Below are positions 18,317 through 26,916 of a stretch of 64,000 nucleotides of DNA, in pieces. The DNA is taken from NCBI RefSeq assembly GCF_011927825.1, contig NZ_JAATJI010000001.1, positions 2,400,001 to 2,464,000 of the forward strand. Reading direction: 5' to 3'. The translations under genes and the position numbers were made by a program. Position 1 is the first letter of the stretch. Each line of letters opens with the position of its first letter. Under the pieces are notes generated by a model that was not told where the DNA came from, did not search any database, and saw only the letters and a list, made by a program, of their open reading frames with translations. The DNA comes from Polymorphobacter fuscus. Lineage in GTDB: Bacteria > Pseudomonadota > Alphaproteobacteria > Sphingomonadales > Sphingomonadaceae.

Positions 18317-18928
18317 GGGATCGCCATCGGCTATGCACGCTGCTCGACCGACAAGCAGGACCTGACAGTCCAGCGCGAGGCGCTTTTGAAGCTCGGCGTG
18401 ACGGAAGACCGCATCTACACCGACCACGGTCTGACCGGCACCAATCGGCTGCGGCCCGGTCTTGACCAGGCGCTTGCCGCCGTCCGCGCCGGCGACACGC
18501 TGGTGGTTCCCAAGCTCGATCGCCTTGCCCGATCGGTGCCGGACGCCCGCGGCATTGCCGATGAGTTAATGAAGCGCGGTGTGAAACTGCAACTGGGCTC
18601 AACGGTGCATGATCCCACCGACCCGATGGGCAAGATGTTCTTCAACATCCTGGCGACCTTCGCCGAGTTCGAGAGCGATCTCATCCGCATGCGCACGCGT
18701 GAAGGCATGGCGGTGGCCAAGGCCAAGGGCAAATTGAAGGGCAAGCAACCGAAATTGTCACCTATGCAGAGCCGGGAGCTGCGCCGTATGTACGACATGG
18801 GCGACTATTCGATCAGCGATCTGTCGGACGTGTTTAAGGTGTCCCGGCCGACAATCTACCGGACCATCGCCCGGCAACCAAGCGCGTCCGGGCCTTCGAT
18901 CAAATGGAAACCCGCCACCATTCGTTGA
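18275..18928 (+). CDS. Serine recombinase, resolvase/invertase family (TnpR-like)
   Basis: A protein of 205 to 217 residues depending on which repeat ATG is used. After the Met-Thr run comes the normal family N-terminus GIAIGYARCSTDKQDL with the catalytic Ser of ARCST, then GDTLVVPKLDRLARSVPDA, GKMFFNILATFAEFESDLIRMRTREG, and a C-terminal HTH (YSISDLSDVFKVSRPTIYRT). It would cut and rejoin DNA at a res-like site. The usual start corresponds to the last repeat ATG at 18311. A GAGGGG stretch at 18246 is too far from any of the ATGs to decide. No transposase is next to it, so it is a stranded transposon part. Confidence 0.92.
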   Translation: MTMTMTMTMTMTMTGIAIGYARCSTDKQDLTVQREALLKLGVTEDRIYTDHGLTGTNRLRPGLDQALAAVRAGDTLVVPKLDRLARSVPDARGIADELMKRGVKLQLGSTVHDPTDPMGKMFFNILATFAEFESDLIRMRTREGMAVAKAKGKLKGKQPKLSPMQSRELRRMYDMGDYSISDLSDVFKVSRPTIYRTIARQPSASGPSIKWKPATIR

Positions 18929-19169
18929 TTGGGTTGGCTACGGGCCAAAGACCGCGTCTGGGACATAGTCGCTGTTACTCGCGGGGTCGCTAAAAGTCGG
19001 CTTTCGCTCGAACCCGACATTTTCCGGTGCTCTGTCGATGTCGTCGAATCGCGATGTTTTGGCCGTGTCCGAACGGCATGCTGCCATCGTGCTGCATGAA
19101 TGGTGATTTGCGGCCGCCGCGGCTTGCAGCATTGGAGTGTCACACTGCTCCTGTAGCGCTGACATCAAG

Positions 19170-19446
19170 ATGGTCGATCATAAACTGCAACTTACTGATC
19201 GAATTGGAGCCGCCCAGCGACACCTGGCAACACCGCCGATTGGACGCTTGCAGCTTATCGGCTATGCGTCGGGCAATTTCGGCAAGAACCTGCTGTGGAG
19301 CACGGCAGACCTAACGCTTCTGTTCCTGTTTACCGATGTTATGGCGGTCGATCCAGCAGTTGCGGGCTGGGTGATCTTGGCGTCTCTGTGCATCAATGCA
19401 CTGCTTGATCCATTGATGGGTGGGCTTGCAGACCGGGTTCGCAGTC
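19170..19446 (+). pseudogene. 5' fragment of an MFS sugar/cation symporter gene
   Basis: From an ATG at 19170 the reading frame gives the N-terminus of a GPH/MelB-like MFS transporter: LIGYASGNFGKNLLWSTADL, TLLFLFTDVMAVDPAVAGW, ILASLCINALLDPLMGGLADR. The resemblance stops after LADRVRS at about 19446, where the DNA changes to the truncated gene on the other strand. Less than a quarter of a transporter remains. Confidence 0.75.
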
Positions 19447-19790
19447 AATTGTCGAGCGCTGAAGGCGGTGCGACGGTTGAATGACGCGGACTTGGCGCGA
19501 AAGGCCGCGTTGTCGGTGCGGAATCCGATCTTCTCGGGCCCAATGACATAGATAAAGCCAATCATGCTGGGCTTCAGCCCGATCCGCCGCGCCGCTTCGG
19601 CATTCAGGGTTGGAACGGAAATGGCATCAGGGGCGAGGCGAATGCGCACCGGCTGATCCTTGATTTTCATCTCGACAGCATCGCCCATGCGAACCTCAAG
19701 ATCGCGTTCCGCCGTCTCGGCAGGTTTGGCCGCTGCTGCGCCAGCAGTCGCCACTACTGCGAGGACAAGTGTCGACAAGCACCAACGCAT
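19447..19790 (-). pseudogene. 5' fragment of a periplasmic aspartyl-protease-like/hypothetical gene
   Basis: From an ATG at 19790 the frame gives a signal peptide (MRWCLSTLVLAVVATAGAAAA) and a domain start (RMGDAVEMKIKDQPVRIRLA, SVPTLNAEAARRIGLKPS, YVIGPEKIGF, SFNRRTAF) like a conserved sphingomonad secreted protein with a retropepsin-like layout. The resemblance ends at SARQL near 19447, where the MFS fragment begins on the opposite strand. The rest of the frame is read-through into foreign sequence. Confidence 0.6.
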
Positions 19791-20046
19791 AAGGCTAACC
19801 CCCGAGACTGGACGGAAACAGCGGGCGCGTCTCTGAACGAAGGGTGAATAACGGTACTCAGGGCCTGCATCAAGATGATGACCGTTTCGGGGGCGAGAGC
19901 TGCTGCGGTGACGTGTCCGCAAAGGGACCGGGATAGAGCGGTCGCCCATTCAAGCAGGCTGGCTTTCTAGGTGAAGACGGCCGTACCGTCGTCGTGCTGA
20001 TCCGAGCAATCAGACCGTCTTTCCCGTGGCGATCAAAGGTGTCTAC

Positions 20047-21105
20047 ATGGCTGAAGCCCACGATGTGATCGTCATTGGCGGCGGCCAGGCCGGTTTGGCG
20101 ACCGGATATTATCTGCGCCGCGCCGGCCTCGATTTTGTGATCCTTGACGCCGAGGCTGCCGCGGGCGGGGCCTGGCGCCACGCGTGGGACTCGCTGCGGC
20201 TGTTCTCGCCAGCGGGGTACAGCTCGATGCCGGGATGGCCGATGCCGGCGCGCACCGAGCCGGGGTATCCGTCGCGCGACGATGTGATCGATTATCTGAC
20301 CCGCTATGAGGCCCGCTATGATTTGCCAGTCCGCAGGCCAGTCCTGGTCAGTAATGTTGCGCGGGACGGCGATCGGCTTCACGCCGAAACCGATCAGGGT
20401 GAATTTCGGTCTCGGGCGGTGGTGAGTGCGACCGGCACATGGTCGACACCCTTCATTCCGGATTACCCAGGGCGCGACCTGTTCCGCGGACAACAGCTCC
20501 ATTCAGCCCGCTATGTCAGGCCAGATGCATTCGTCGGCCAGACCGTCCTCGTCGTCGGTGGCGGCAATTCCGGCGCGCAGATCCTCGCCGAAGTATCAAA
20601 GGTCGCCGAGACGACCTGGGTGACGGTGACCGAGCCGCTGTTCCTGCCTGACGATGTCGACGGCCGGGTGCTGTTCGAACGGGCGACAGCGCGGCTGCGC
20701 GGTGGATCGGCCGATGCGCCCATCGGTGGCATCGGTGATATCGTGATGCTGCCGCCGGTCATCGAGGCGCGGGAACGCGGCGTTCTGCAGTCCGTCAGGC
20801 CCTTCAACCGCATGACCGCGGGCGGGGTCGTTTGGCCGGACGGCCGCGAGACATCCGTCGATGCGATTATCTGGTGCACCGGATTTCGTCCAGCGCTTGC
20901 GCACCTGGCAGGGATGGGCGTGATCGAGGCCGATGGTCGCGTCGCCGTAGAAGCCCAGCAGTCCGTCAAGGAGCCAGGATTGTGGCTTACCGGTTACGGC
21001 GACTGGTGCGGCGCCGGCTCGGCGACGTTGATCGGGTCATCGCGCATTGCACGCGATCTCGTGCCGAAACTTCAGGCGCATCTTGCGTCGACGATGGCGA
21101 CCTGA
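20047..21105 (+). CDS. arsO: Flavin-dependent monooxygenase, ArsO-like
   Basis: A 352-residue FAD/NADPH oxidoreductase. The FAD motif [17 protein letters not shown] is near residue 7, an FMO-like [23 protein letters not shown] follows, and the NADPH motif [13 protein letters not shown] is near residue 170, then [11 protein letters not shown]. Proteins of this layout are found in arsenic islands as ArsO. Its exact reaction is not established in the family. The start at 20047 follows AAAGGTG. It faces the arsH end of the ars operon (34-base gap), so the context supports arsenic metabolism. Confidence 0.8.
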   Translation: MAEAHDVIVIGGGQAGLATGYYLRRAGLDFVILDAEAAAGGAWRHAWDSLRLFSPAGYSSMPGWPMPARTEPGYPSRDDVIDYLTRYEARYDLPVRRPVLVSNVARDGDRLHAETDQGEFRSRAVVSATGTWSTPFIPDYPGRDLFRGQQLHSARYVRPDAFVGQTVLVVGGGNSGAQILAEVSKVAETTWVTVTEPLFLPDDVDGRVLFERATARLRGGSADAPIGGIGDIVMLPPVIEARERGVLQSVRPFNRMTAGGVVWPDGRETSVDAIIWCTGFRPALAHLAGMGVIEADGRVAVEAQQSVKEPGLWLTGYGDWCGAGSATLIGSSRIARDLVPKLQAHLASTMAT

Positions 21106-21138
21106 CCGAACAGCCGCCCGTTCGCGCCTAAGCCCCGG

Positions 21139-21888
21139 TCAGGTCCCGCGACCGAGGGCGGCTGTAATATGGCTGTCCGCCTCGGTCACGATGCCCTTGT
21201 CCTTGCGTTCGGAATAGCGGTCGACAAGTTGCGCAGCATGCGGCCGCATCAGAATGGTGAAGCGCACCAGTTCCTCGACCACATCGACGATACGATCATA
21301 ATATGCTGACGGCAGCATGCGCCCGGCCTCGTCGAATTCCTTGTACGCCATCGCGACGCTCGACTGGTTGGGGATGGTGAACATCCGCATCCAGCGGCCA
21401 AGAATCCGCAGCGTGTTGACGCTGTTGAACGATTGCGAGCCAGCGCTGACCTGCATCACCGCCAGCGTGCGCCCTTGGGTGGGCCGCTGGCCCTTCATCT
21501 CCAGCGGCAGATGATCGATCTGGGTCTTCATGATCCCAGTGATCTGGCCGTGGCGTTCGGGACTGCACCAGACCTGGCCTTCCGACCAGATCGAATGGGC
21601 GCGCAGTTCCGCCACCGCCGGATGGTCGTCCCCTGCAACCTGGTCGGGCAGTGGCAGGTCCGACGGATTGAAGATCCGCGTCTCCGCACCGAAGAGTTGC
21701 AGCAGCCGCGCCGCTTCCTCGACGACCAGTCGCGAGTAAGATCGTTCGCGCAGCGAGCCGTAGAGTAGGAGAATGCGCGGCGGCGGATCCAGCGGGCCAA
21801 GGCCGTCGCCCGGACTGGCGCGAACGAAACTGGGGTCGAGTGCTGGCAGATGGTCGGGGTCGCGAAGCGTCAAAAGTCGGGTGGTCAT
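21139..21888 (-). CDS. arsH: Arsenical resistance protein ArsH (NADPH-dependent FMN oxidoreductase)
   Basis: A 249-residue flavodoxin-like protein with the FMN loop [19 protein letters not shown] near residue 41 and the ArsH-specific [22 protein letters not shown]. ArsH oxidises trivalent methylated and aromatic arsenicals to the less toxic pentavalent forms in the cytoplasm. It is last in the minus-strand ars operon; its ATG overlaps the stop of the upstream fusion gene. Confidence 0.95.
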   Translation of the reverse strand: MTTRLLTLRDPDHLPALDPSFVRASPGDGLGPLDPPPRILLLYGSLRERSYSRLVVEEAARLLQLFGAETRIFNPSDLPLPDQVAGDDHPAVAELRAHSIWSEGQVWCSPERHGQITGIMKTQIDHLPLEMKGQRPTQGRTLAVMQVSAGSQSFNSVNTLRILGRWMRMFTIPNQSSVAMAYKEFDEAGRMLPSAYYDRIVDVVEELVRFTILMRPHAAQLVDRYSERKDKGIVTEADSHITAALGRGT

Positions 21889-22751
21889 CCGGTTGGCTCC
21901 GTGCCGGCGACAAGATACGCCGGCAATTCGTCAGCCGGCTTGGTCGCGAGTTCCGCGTCGGTCAGGCGGGCGTAGATTTCGATAAGGTTGCCGTCGGGGT
22001 CGCGTAGCCAGAGCTCATGCAGCGGCGTGCCCTTCCAGGTGGTGCGTGGCGGCTTTTCGACGGCGACGCCAAAGTCGACAGCGCGATGATAGCTTTCGAT
22101 CACCGCAGCCTTGTCGGCAACCGCGAGGCCCAGATGGTAAAGCGTATCGTGGTTGAGCGGCTTACCGTCAGCAACGACGATGACGAAGTTGAGGTTGAGA
22201 TCGGGGCGCAGGAAGGTCGCATAGCGATGCGTCCATTCCTTCGGCCAGGCATCGAACAGCCAGGCATAGAAACGCGCGCAGGCGGGCAGGTCGGCAACGC
22301 GAAGGCTGGCGTGGAACTCGGTGCCGGGCGGGCCTGGCGGCAGGGCAAGCAATCCATGCAGCACGTCGAGCCGCGCCGCGATCACATCGCGCGCCGTAGC
22401 AAACCGCGCCCGCAATTCGTCTTCGGTCAGGGTCGGGTCAGTCGACGCCGGGTCGGCGATTGGCCAGTGCAAGCGCTTCACCCGGCCCGGCAGCACCGGG
22501 CAGACCTCCTCGGCGCAAAGCGTGATGACGAGGTCGATCGATGCCGGATCGATGTCGGCGACGGATTTGGAGGTGTGGCCGCTGATGTCGATGCCCTTAT
22601 CGGCCATGGCGGCGATCGCGAAGGGGTTGACCCGCGACGGACTGGAGCCAGCGCTCATCACGACGGCATCATCGCCGAGCATGGCGCGGGCAAGCCCTTC
22701 CGCCATCTGGCTACGTGCCGAATTGGCGACGCAAAGGAACAGGATGCGCAT
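21885..22751 (-). CDS. Fusion of arsenate reductase (ArsC, thioredoxin type) with an ArsI/CadI-like VOC domain
   Basis: A 288-residue two-domain protein. Residues 1-137 are a low-molecular-weight phosphatase-fold ArsC: CVANSAR gives the CX5R loop (Cys7, Arg13), with Cys79 and Cys84 as the redox pair and DP at 100-101. Residues 143-265 are a VOC domain of the ArsI/CadI type with candidate metal ligands His147, His206 and Glu258. ArsI C-As lyases bind As(III) with a vicinal Cys pair in a TTCCYA-like loop; here the loop reads RTTW and has no Cys, so lyase activity is doubtful. It lies between acr3 and arsH in the operon. Confidence 0.88.
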   Translation of the reverse strand: MRILFLCVANSARSQMAEGLARAMLGDDAVVMSAGSSPSRVNPFAIAAMADKGIDISGHTSKSVADIDPASIDLVITLCAEEVCPVLPGRVKRLHWPIADPASTDPTLTEDELRARFATARDVIAARLDVLHGLLALPPGPPGTEFHASLRVADLPACARFYAWLFDAWPKEWTHRYATFLRPDLNLNFVIVVADGKPLNHDTLYHLGLAVADKAAVIESYHRAVDFGVAVEKPPRTTWKGTPLHELWLRDPDGNLIEIYARLTDAELATKPADELPAYLVAGTEPTG

Positions 22752-22755
22752 GGTG

Positions 22756-23829
22756 TCAGGCTTTCTTGGATTCAGGTGCGCGGATCGGGGTTTCCTGCGC
22801 CGGGAACCAGTGGGTGGTGCGATTGGCGAACCATACCAGGGAAAGCATCACCGGCACCTCGACAAGGACGCCGACGACGGTGACAAGCGCAGCGATCGAG
22901 TTGAGCCCGAACAGCCCGATGGCAACGGCGACGGCAAGTTCGAAGAAGTTCGATGTGCCGATCATCGCGCACGGCGCCGCCACATTGTGCGGCACCCGCC
23001 AAGCCTTGGCGGCCCAATAGGAAATGGCAAAGATGCCATAGGACTGGATCAGCAGCGGCACGGCGATCATGGCGATGACGAGGGGCTGGCTGAGAATGAT
23101 CTCGCCCTGGAAGCCGAACAGCAGCACAACCGTGGCGAGAAGGCCGACAATGGAGAATGGCTTCACCGCAGCCGTGAATGCCGAGACGGCGGCTTCGGCT
23201 TGCGCCTGACTGGCGGCATCGCGGGTCATCAACACGCGGGTGATGATGCCCGCTACCAGCGGCACGACGACATAGAGCCCTACCGACAGCAGCAACGTGC
23301 CCCATGGCACCACGATATCGGTGACGCCGAGCAGCAGCGCGACGATCGGCGCATAGGCAAAGACCATGATCGCATCGTTGAGCGACACCTGCGCCAGCGT
23401 GTAATTTGGATCACCCTTGGTCATCTGCGACCAGACGAACACCATCGCGGTGCACGGCGCGGCACCAAGCAGGATCAGCCCGGCGATATACTGGTCCGAT
23501 GTTCCCGGGGCGATGAAAGGCGCAAAAACGAATTCGAAGAACAGGACGCCGAGCGCAGCCATGGTGAAGGGCTTGATCAGCCAGTTGACCGTCAAGGTGA
23601 TGATCAGACCCTTGGGCCGTTCATGGACCCGCGCAAGGGCGCGGAAATCGACCGCCACCATCATCGGATAGACCATGAACCAGATGAGCACGGCGACGAC
23701 GAAATTGACCGAGCCATATTCGAGCGACGCCAGAAACGCGACCAGCGCCGGAGCGATCTCACCCAGTGCGATGCCGGCGATGAGTGCAAAACCCACCCAG
23801 ACGGAGAGATAGCGCTCGAAAATGGGCAT
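22756..23829 (-). CDS. acr3: Arsenite efflux transporter, ACR3 family
   Basis: A 357-residue membrane protein with ten predicted helices. The ACR3 features are present: [43 protein letters not shown] with the essential Cys, and [18 protein letters not shown]. It exports As(OH)3 from the cytoplasm. The start at 23829 shares its first base with the arsR stop, so the two are translationally coupled; the fusion gene begins 4 bases after its stop. Confidence 0.96.
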   Translation of the reverse strand: MPIFERYLSVWVGFALIAGIALGEIAPALVAFLASLEYGSVNFVVAVLIWFMVYPMMVAVDFRALARVHERPKGLIITLTVNWLIKPFTMAALGVLFFEFVFAPFIAPGTSDQYIAGLILLGAAPCTAMVFVWSQMTKGDPNYTLAQVSLNDAIMVFAYAPIVALLLGVTDIVVPWGTLLLSVGLYVVVPLVAGIITRVLMTRDAASQAQAEAAVSAFTAAVKPFSIVGLLATVVLLFGFQGEIILSQPLVIAMIAVPLLIQSYGIFAISYWAAKAWRVPHNVAAPCAMIGTSNFFELAVAVAIGLFGLNSIAALVTVVGVLVEVPVMLSLVWFANRTTHWFPAQETPIRAPESKKA

Positions 23830-24152
23830 CAGCAGGCACTCTCGAGTTTGCGATCTGCGGGCACCCCGCTCGGCGACGGAAGTGCTGCCAGGATGGAATC
23901 GATGATGTCGACCCAGGCTTGTGGAACATCCTGCCGGCGCCGGTAGCGAACCCATTGCGCATCACGCCTGTCCGAGAGCAGCCCGGCCGCTTTCAGGCGG
24001 CTCATGTGGCGTGACATGCGCGACTGGGTGGCACCCAGCTGATCCATCAGGTCACAAACGCAGTGCTCGTCGCCATCCCAGACAATCTGCAGCGCGCGCA
24101 GCCGCGTGGGCTCGGCAAGCGCGTTCAAAAGGTCGCTGATCTTATCATCCAC
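23829..24152 (-). CDS. arsR: ArsR-family metalloregulator
   Basis: A 107-residue winged-helix repressor. [29 protein letters not shown] carries the ArsR alpha3 metal-binding ELCVCDL-like motif (Cys-Val-Cys), and [20 protein letters not shown] is the recognition helix. Arsenite or antimonite binding releases it from DNA. The start is GTG at 24152, lying at the predicted transcription start, so the mRNA is probably leaderless. First gene of arsR-acr3-arsC/VOC-arsH. Confidence 0.94.
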   Translation of the reverse strand: MDDKISDLLNALAEPTRLRALQIVWDGDEHCVCDLMDQLGATQSRMSRHMSRLKAAGLLSDRRDAQWVRYRRRQDVPQAWVDIIDSILAALPSPSGVPADRKLESAC

Positions 24153-24158
24153 CGCCGC

Positions 24159-24187
24159 TTTCTATGCGTCTATGCGCATAACCGCAA
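24159..24187 (-). promoter_or_regulatory. ars promoter with operator in the spacer
   Basis: Minus strand: -35 TTGCGG (24187-24182), a 17-base spacer, -10 TAGAAA (24164-24159). The spacer contains the perfect palindrome TATGCGCATA (24171-24180) and an adjoining repeat of CGCATAG, a likely ArsR site. Only six bases separate the -10 from the GTG, so the transcript should begin at or next to the start codon. Confidence 0.65.
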
Positions 24188-24220
24188 TAGCATGGCTCCG
24201 GACGATCAGGAAACAGTGGC

Positions 24221-25714
24221 CTAGCGCCCCACCGGCAGTGCAAGGGCCTGTCGCATGACGTAGTAGAGCGTGTTCTGCTCGATCGTGCCTTTCACCAGAT
24301 GGGCCATCGGCCCTGACGCACGCGCGAGCACGTCGTCGCCGGCATGGGTCTCTGAGTTGAGCGGGACGAGGGACTGCTGTTTATAATCGAGCGCGGTGGT
24401 GTCGACCTGCAGCGGGTCGGGTCGCGGCGTCTCTGTGACTGCACCAGGTCCACCGGCATAGCCGAGCGTCGTATAGCCCTTGCCGTCCTTTGCCTTGACG
24501 GCTTGCCCTCCGAAGGCCGCCGTACCGAGTATCGGATTGCCGCGGCTCGGATAGCCGCTGATCGACATCGTGTGACTATGGTCGGCCGTGACCAGCACGA
24601 GTGTATCCTGGCGGTTCGTCATCTCGAGGGCCGCCTTGACGGCCTCGTCGAGCGCGATGGTATCTTCCAGCGCGCGACGGGCATTGCCGGCGTGGTGCGC
24701 ATGGTCGATCCGGCCGCCTTCCACCAGCAGCACATAGCCCTTGTCCCGGCTGCCCAGCATGGTGATTGCCGCGCGCGTCATTTCGGCGAGGGAAGGCTCG
24801 CCGCCGACGTCCTTCGCGCGATCGGCTTCATATTGCATATGGTCCGGCTCGAAGAGGCCAAGCAGGCGCGACGTGCTGCGAAGATCGACTTTGGCGAATG
24901 ACTGGCTGCTCCAGACATAGGCGCCGCGTGGATTGCGATTTTGCCATTCAGCGGTCAGGTCGCGCTTGTCGGTGCGCTTGCCCTTGCGATCTGCGTATTC
25001 AGGATCTGATGCACTGGCCGGCAGGAAAAAGGCGCGCCCACCTCCCAGGATGACGTCGAGACGCGAGCCGACTTCGCCTTCGATCATCTGCCGGACGACG
25101 TCGATGCAGCCCTGTTTGCGGGCATCCGCCGAAAGGTCGCCGTCCGCTTCCCAATCACGTTGGGGCGTGTGCGCATAGCTCGCAGCCGGCGTGGCATGGG
25201 TAATTCGCGCCGTCGACACCACCCCGGTCGCGAGTCCCTGCCCCTGTGCAAGTTCGAACAGCGAAGGCAGGCGATGCGACTTGCTTGCCGCGCAATCATT
25301 CTCGGCTGCTTCCGGCCCAATGCCGATGACGCCGTTGCGCGTCTTGACCCCCGTCAGCATTGCCGTCGCCGTCGGCGCCGAATCCGACACCTGCCCGTCA
25401 TGCGAATAGGTTTTGACCAGCGCGGTGTTGGGCAACCGGTCCATCGCGGTGACGAAGGATTCCCCGTCCACACCCTGGCGCTGGCCCTGGTGGATGCGCG
25501 CCGCTGTCAGGGTGGTCACGCCCATGCCATCACCGATGAACAGGATAATGTTGCGCGCCTTGCCGACGATCGGCGCCTCCGCATTCAGGCGCTCCAACTC
25601 GGCCATGGCTTGCGCCCGGTAAGCGTCCGTCGTCGAAGCCGGTTGGGCGACCGTAGTATCCGGAGAAACGGTAAGGACGAGGGCGGCAAATATAACGGCG
25701 CTGCGATGAAACAT
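24221..25714 (-). CDS. phoA: Alkaline phosphatase (PhoA family)
   Basis: A 497-residue periplasmic phosphomonoesterase. A signal peptide ends near Ala23. The metal-binding ILFIGDGMG has Asp62, the nucleophile is Ser112 in SDSAPTATAML, and later metal ligands are seen in LLVEGGRIDHAHHAGN and LVTADHSHTM. It would release phosphate from organic esters. It is preceded, with a 98-base gap, by a phosphatase-like gene and a TonB receptor in the same direction, suggesting a phosphate-ester scavenging locus. Confidence 0.95.
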   Translation of the reverse strand: MFHRSAVIFAALVLTVSPDTTVAQPASTTDAYRAQAMAELERLNAEAPIVGKARNIILFIGDGMGVTTLTAARIHQGQRQGVDGESFVTAMDRLPNTALVKTYSHDGQVSDSAPTATAMLTGVKTRNGVIGIGPEAAENDCAASKSHRLPSLFELAQGQGLATGVVSTARITHATPAASYAHTPQRDWEADGDLSADARKQGCIDVVRQMIEGEVGSRLDVILGGGRAFFLPASASDPEYADRKGKRTDKRDLTAEWQNRNPRGAYVWSSQSFAKVDLRSTSRLLGLFEPDHMQYEADRAKDVGGEPSLAEMTRAAITMLGSRDKGYVLLVEGGRIDHAHHAGNARRALEDTIALDEAVKAALEMTNRQDTLVLVTADHSHTMSISGYPSRGNPILGTAAFGGQAVKAKDGKGYTTLGYAGGPGAVTETPRPDPLQVDTTALDYKQQSLVPLNSETHAGDDVLARASGPMAHLVKGTIEQNTLYYVMRQALALPVGR

Positions 25715-25812
25715 GGGTCACTCCTGGGTGTTCCCTTGTCACACTTCTTGTGACGGCGTGATTACAACGACCTGTAGTCGACCGATGAGCCGGACCGAGC
25801 GTGCGGGTTCGG

Positions 25813-26904
25813 TCAGCTCTGAAGATACAAGCTGCGCAGCCGAGTCAATTCTGCGGGTCCGAGCCCCATGTTTTCGCGAAGATAGCGGCTCATGCCACCC
25901 TTGGCGTCGATCGCGGCGAACGCCGCCTCGATATACTGCCTGTCGACCCCCATCAGCGCTTGCACGACATCGGGGGGCAGGCGCGCGAACATCGCCATCG
26001 TCGGATCGGGAGCGGCGCCGGGCTTCGGTGGCTTTGGCTTGTAATACCGGTTCGACAGCAGATAATCTTCAATCACTGTCTCGCGCGGCACACCGAGCGC
26101 ACTGAGAACCAGTGCCGCCGCCAACCCTGTTCGATCCTTGCCTGCGGAACAGTTGAACGCCAGCGGGCGGTCACTCTTCAGCAGCTCGCCGAACATTTCC
26201 TTGTATTGCGACGCAAAGCTGAACGGCATGTCGGCATAGACCGCTGTCATCGCGGCCCGGGTCTTTTCCGCCGAGACATCGCCGCCGCTGGTGAACAGCG
26301 TCATCAGCGGCGCCATGTCGAGCTTGTAGTCGCGTACCAGTACCCGCATGTTCATTTCGGCCGGCCAGTTGACCGGATCACGGTCGCGTTCCTCGTTGGC
26401 ACGCAGATCGCACACGGCGCCGATGCCGAGATCGTTCAGATAGCGAAAATCCGCCGCTGTCAGCCCGCTCATCACCGCTGACCGATAGATATGTCCCCAG
26501 GCGACGGGCTTGCCGCCGGCGCCACGGTACCCGCCGAGGTCGCGAAAATTGACGCCGCCTTCGAGCGGCAACAGACTTTCGGCGAGGCGAAGCTCATGCC
26601 CCTTGTCGTCGCGCACCACAAAATAAGGGCGTGGGCTCGCTGCGGCGACGACCACCGTCTCGCTCCCGCGAATGGCATTGCCGACCACCGTGCCATCCTT
26701 GGCTAGAGCGTCGCCGCGGGGCACTTGCCAGACCGTCACCGCATCACCCAGTCCGGTCCAGCGCAGCGTGAGCTTGTCGCCATCGCGCTCGGCCGAACCC
26801 GTCGGCCGCGCGAGCGCGCTGGCGGTTTCTTTGGCTGCGACTGGCGCTGCCGACGACAGTGGCGCCAGCACCAGCGCGATTGCGATCAACGTCTCTGCGC
26901 GCAT
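25813..26904 (-). CDS. Secreted tyrosine-phosphatase-family protein (Y_phosphatase3)
   Basis: A 363-residue protein with a signal peptide (1-24), a small N-terminal domain (about 30-112), and a phosphatase domain beginning GGVNFRDLGGYRG with the P-loop CSAGKDRTG at Cys252-Arg258. The family hydrolyses phosphotyrosine or phosphoinositides; here the periplasmic location and neighbours suggest general phosphate-ester hydrolysis. AGGAG lies 8 bases before the ATG, and the gene begins 12 bases after the TonB receptor stop. Confidence 0.93.
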   Translation of the reverse strand: MRAETLIAIALVLAPLSSAAPVAAKETASALARPTGSAERDGDKLTLRWTGLGDAVTVWQVPRGDALAKDGTVVGNAIRGSETVVVAAASPRPYFVVRDDKGHELRLAESLLPLEGGVNFRDLGGYRGAGGKPVAWGHIYRSAVMSGLTAADFRYLNDLGIGAVCDLRANEERDRDPVNWPAEMNMRVLVRDYKLDMAPLMTLFTSGGDVSAEKTRAAMTAVYADMPFSFASQYKEMFGELLKSDRPLAFNCSAGKDRTGLAAALVLSALGVPRETVIEDYLLSNRYYKPKPPKPGAAPDPTMAMFARLPPDVVQALMGVDRQYIEAAFAAIDAKGGMSRYLRENMGLGPAELTRLRSLYLQS

Positions 26905-26916
26905 CGCCGTTTCTCC

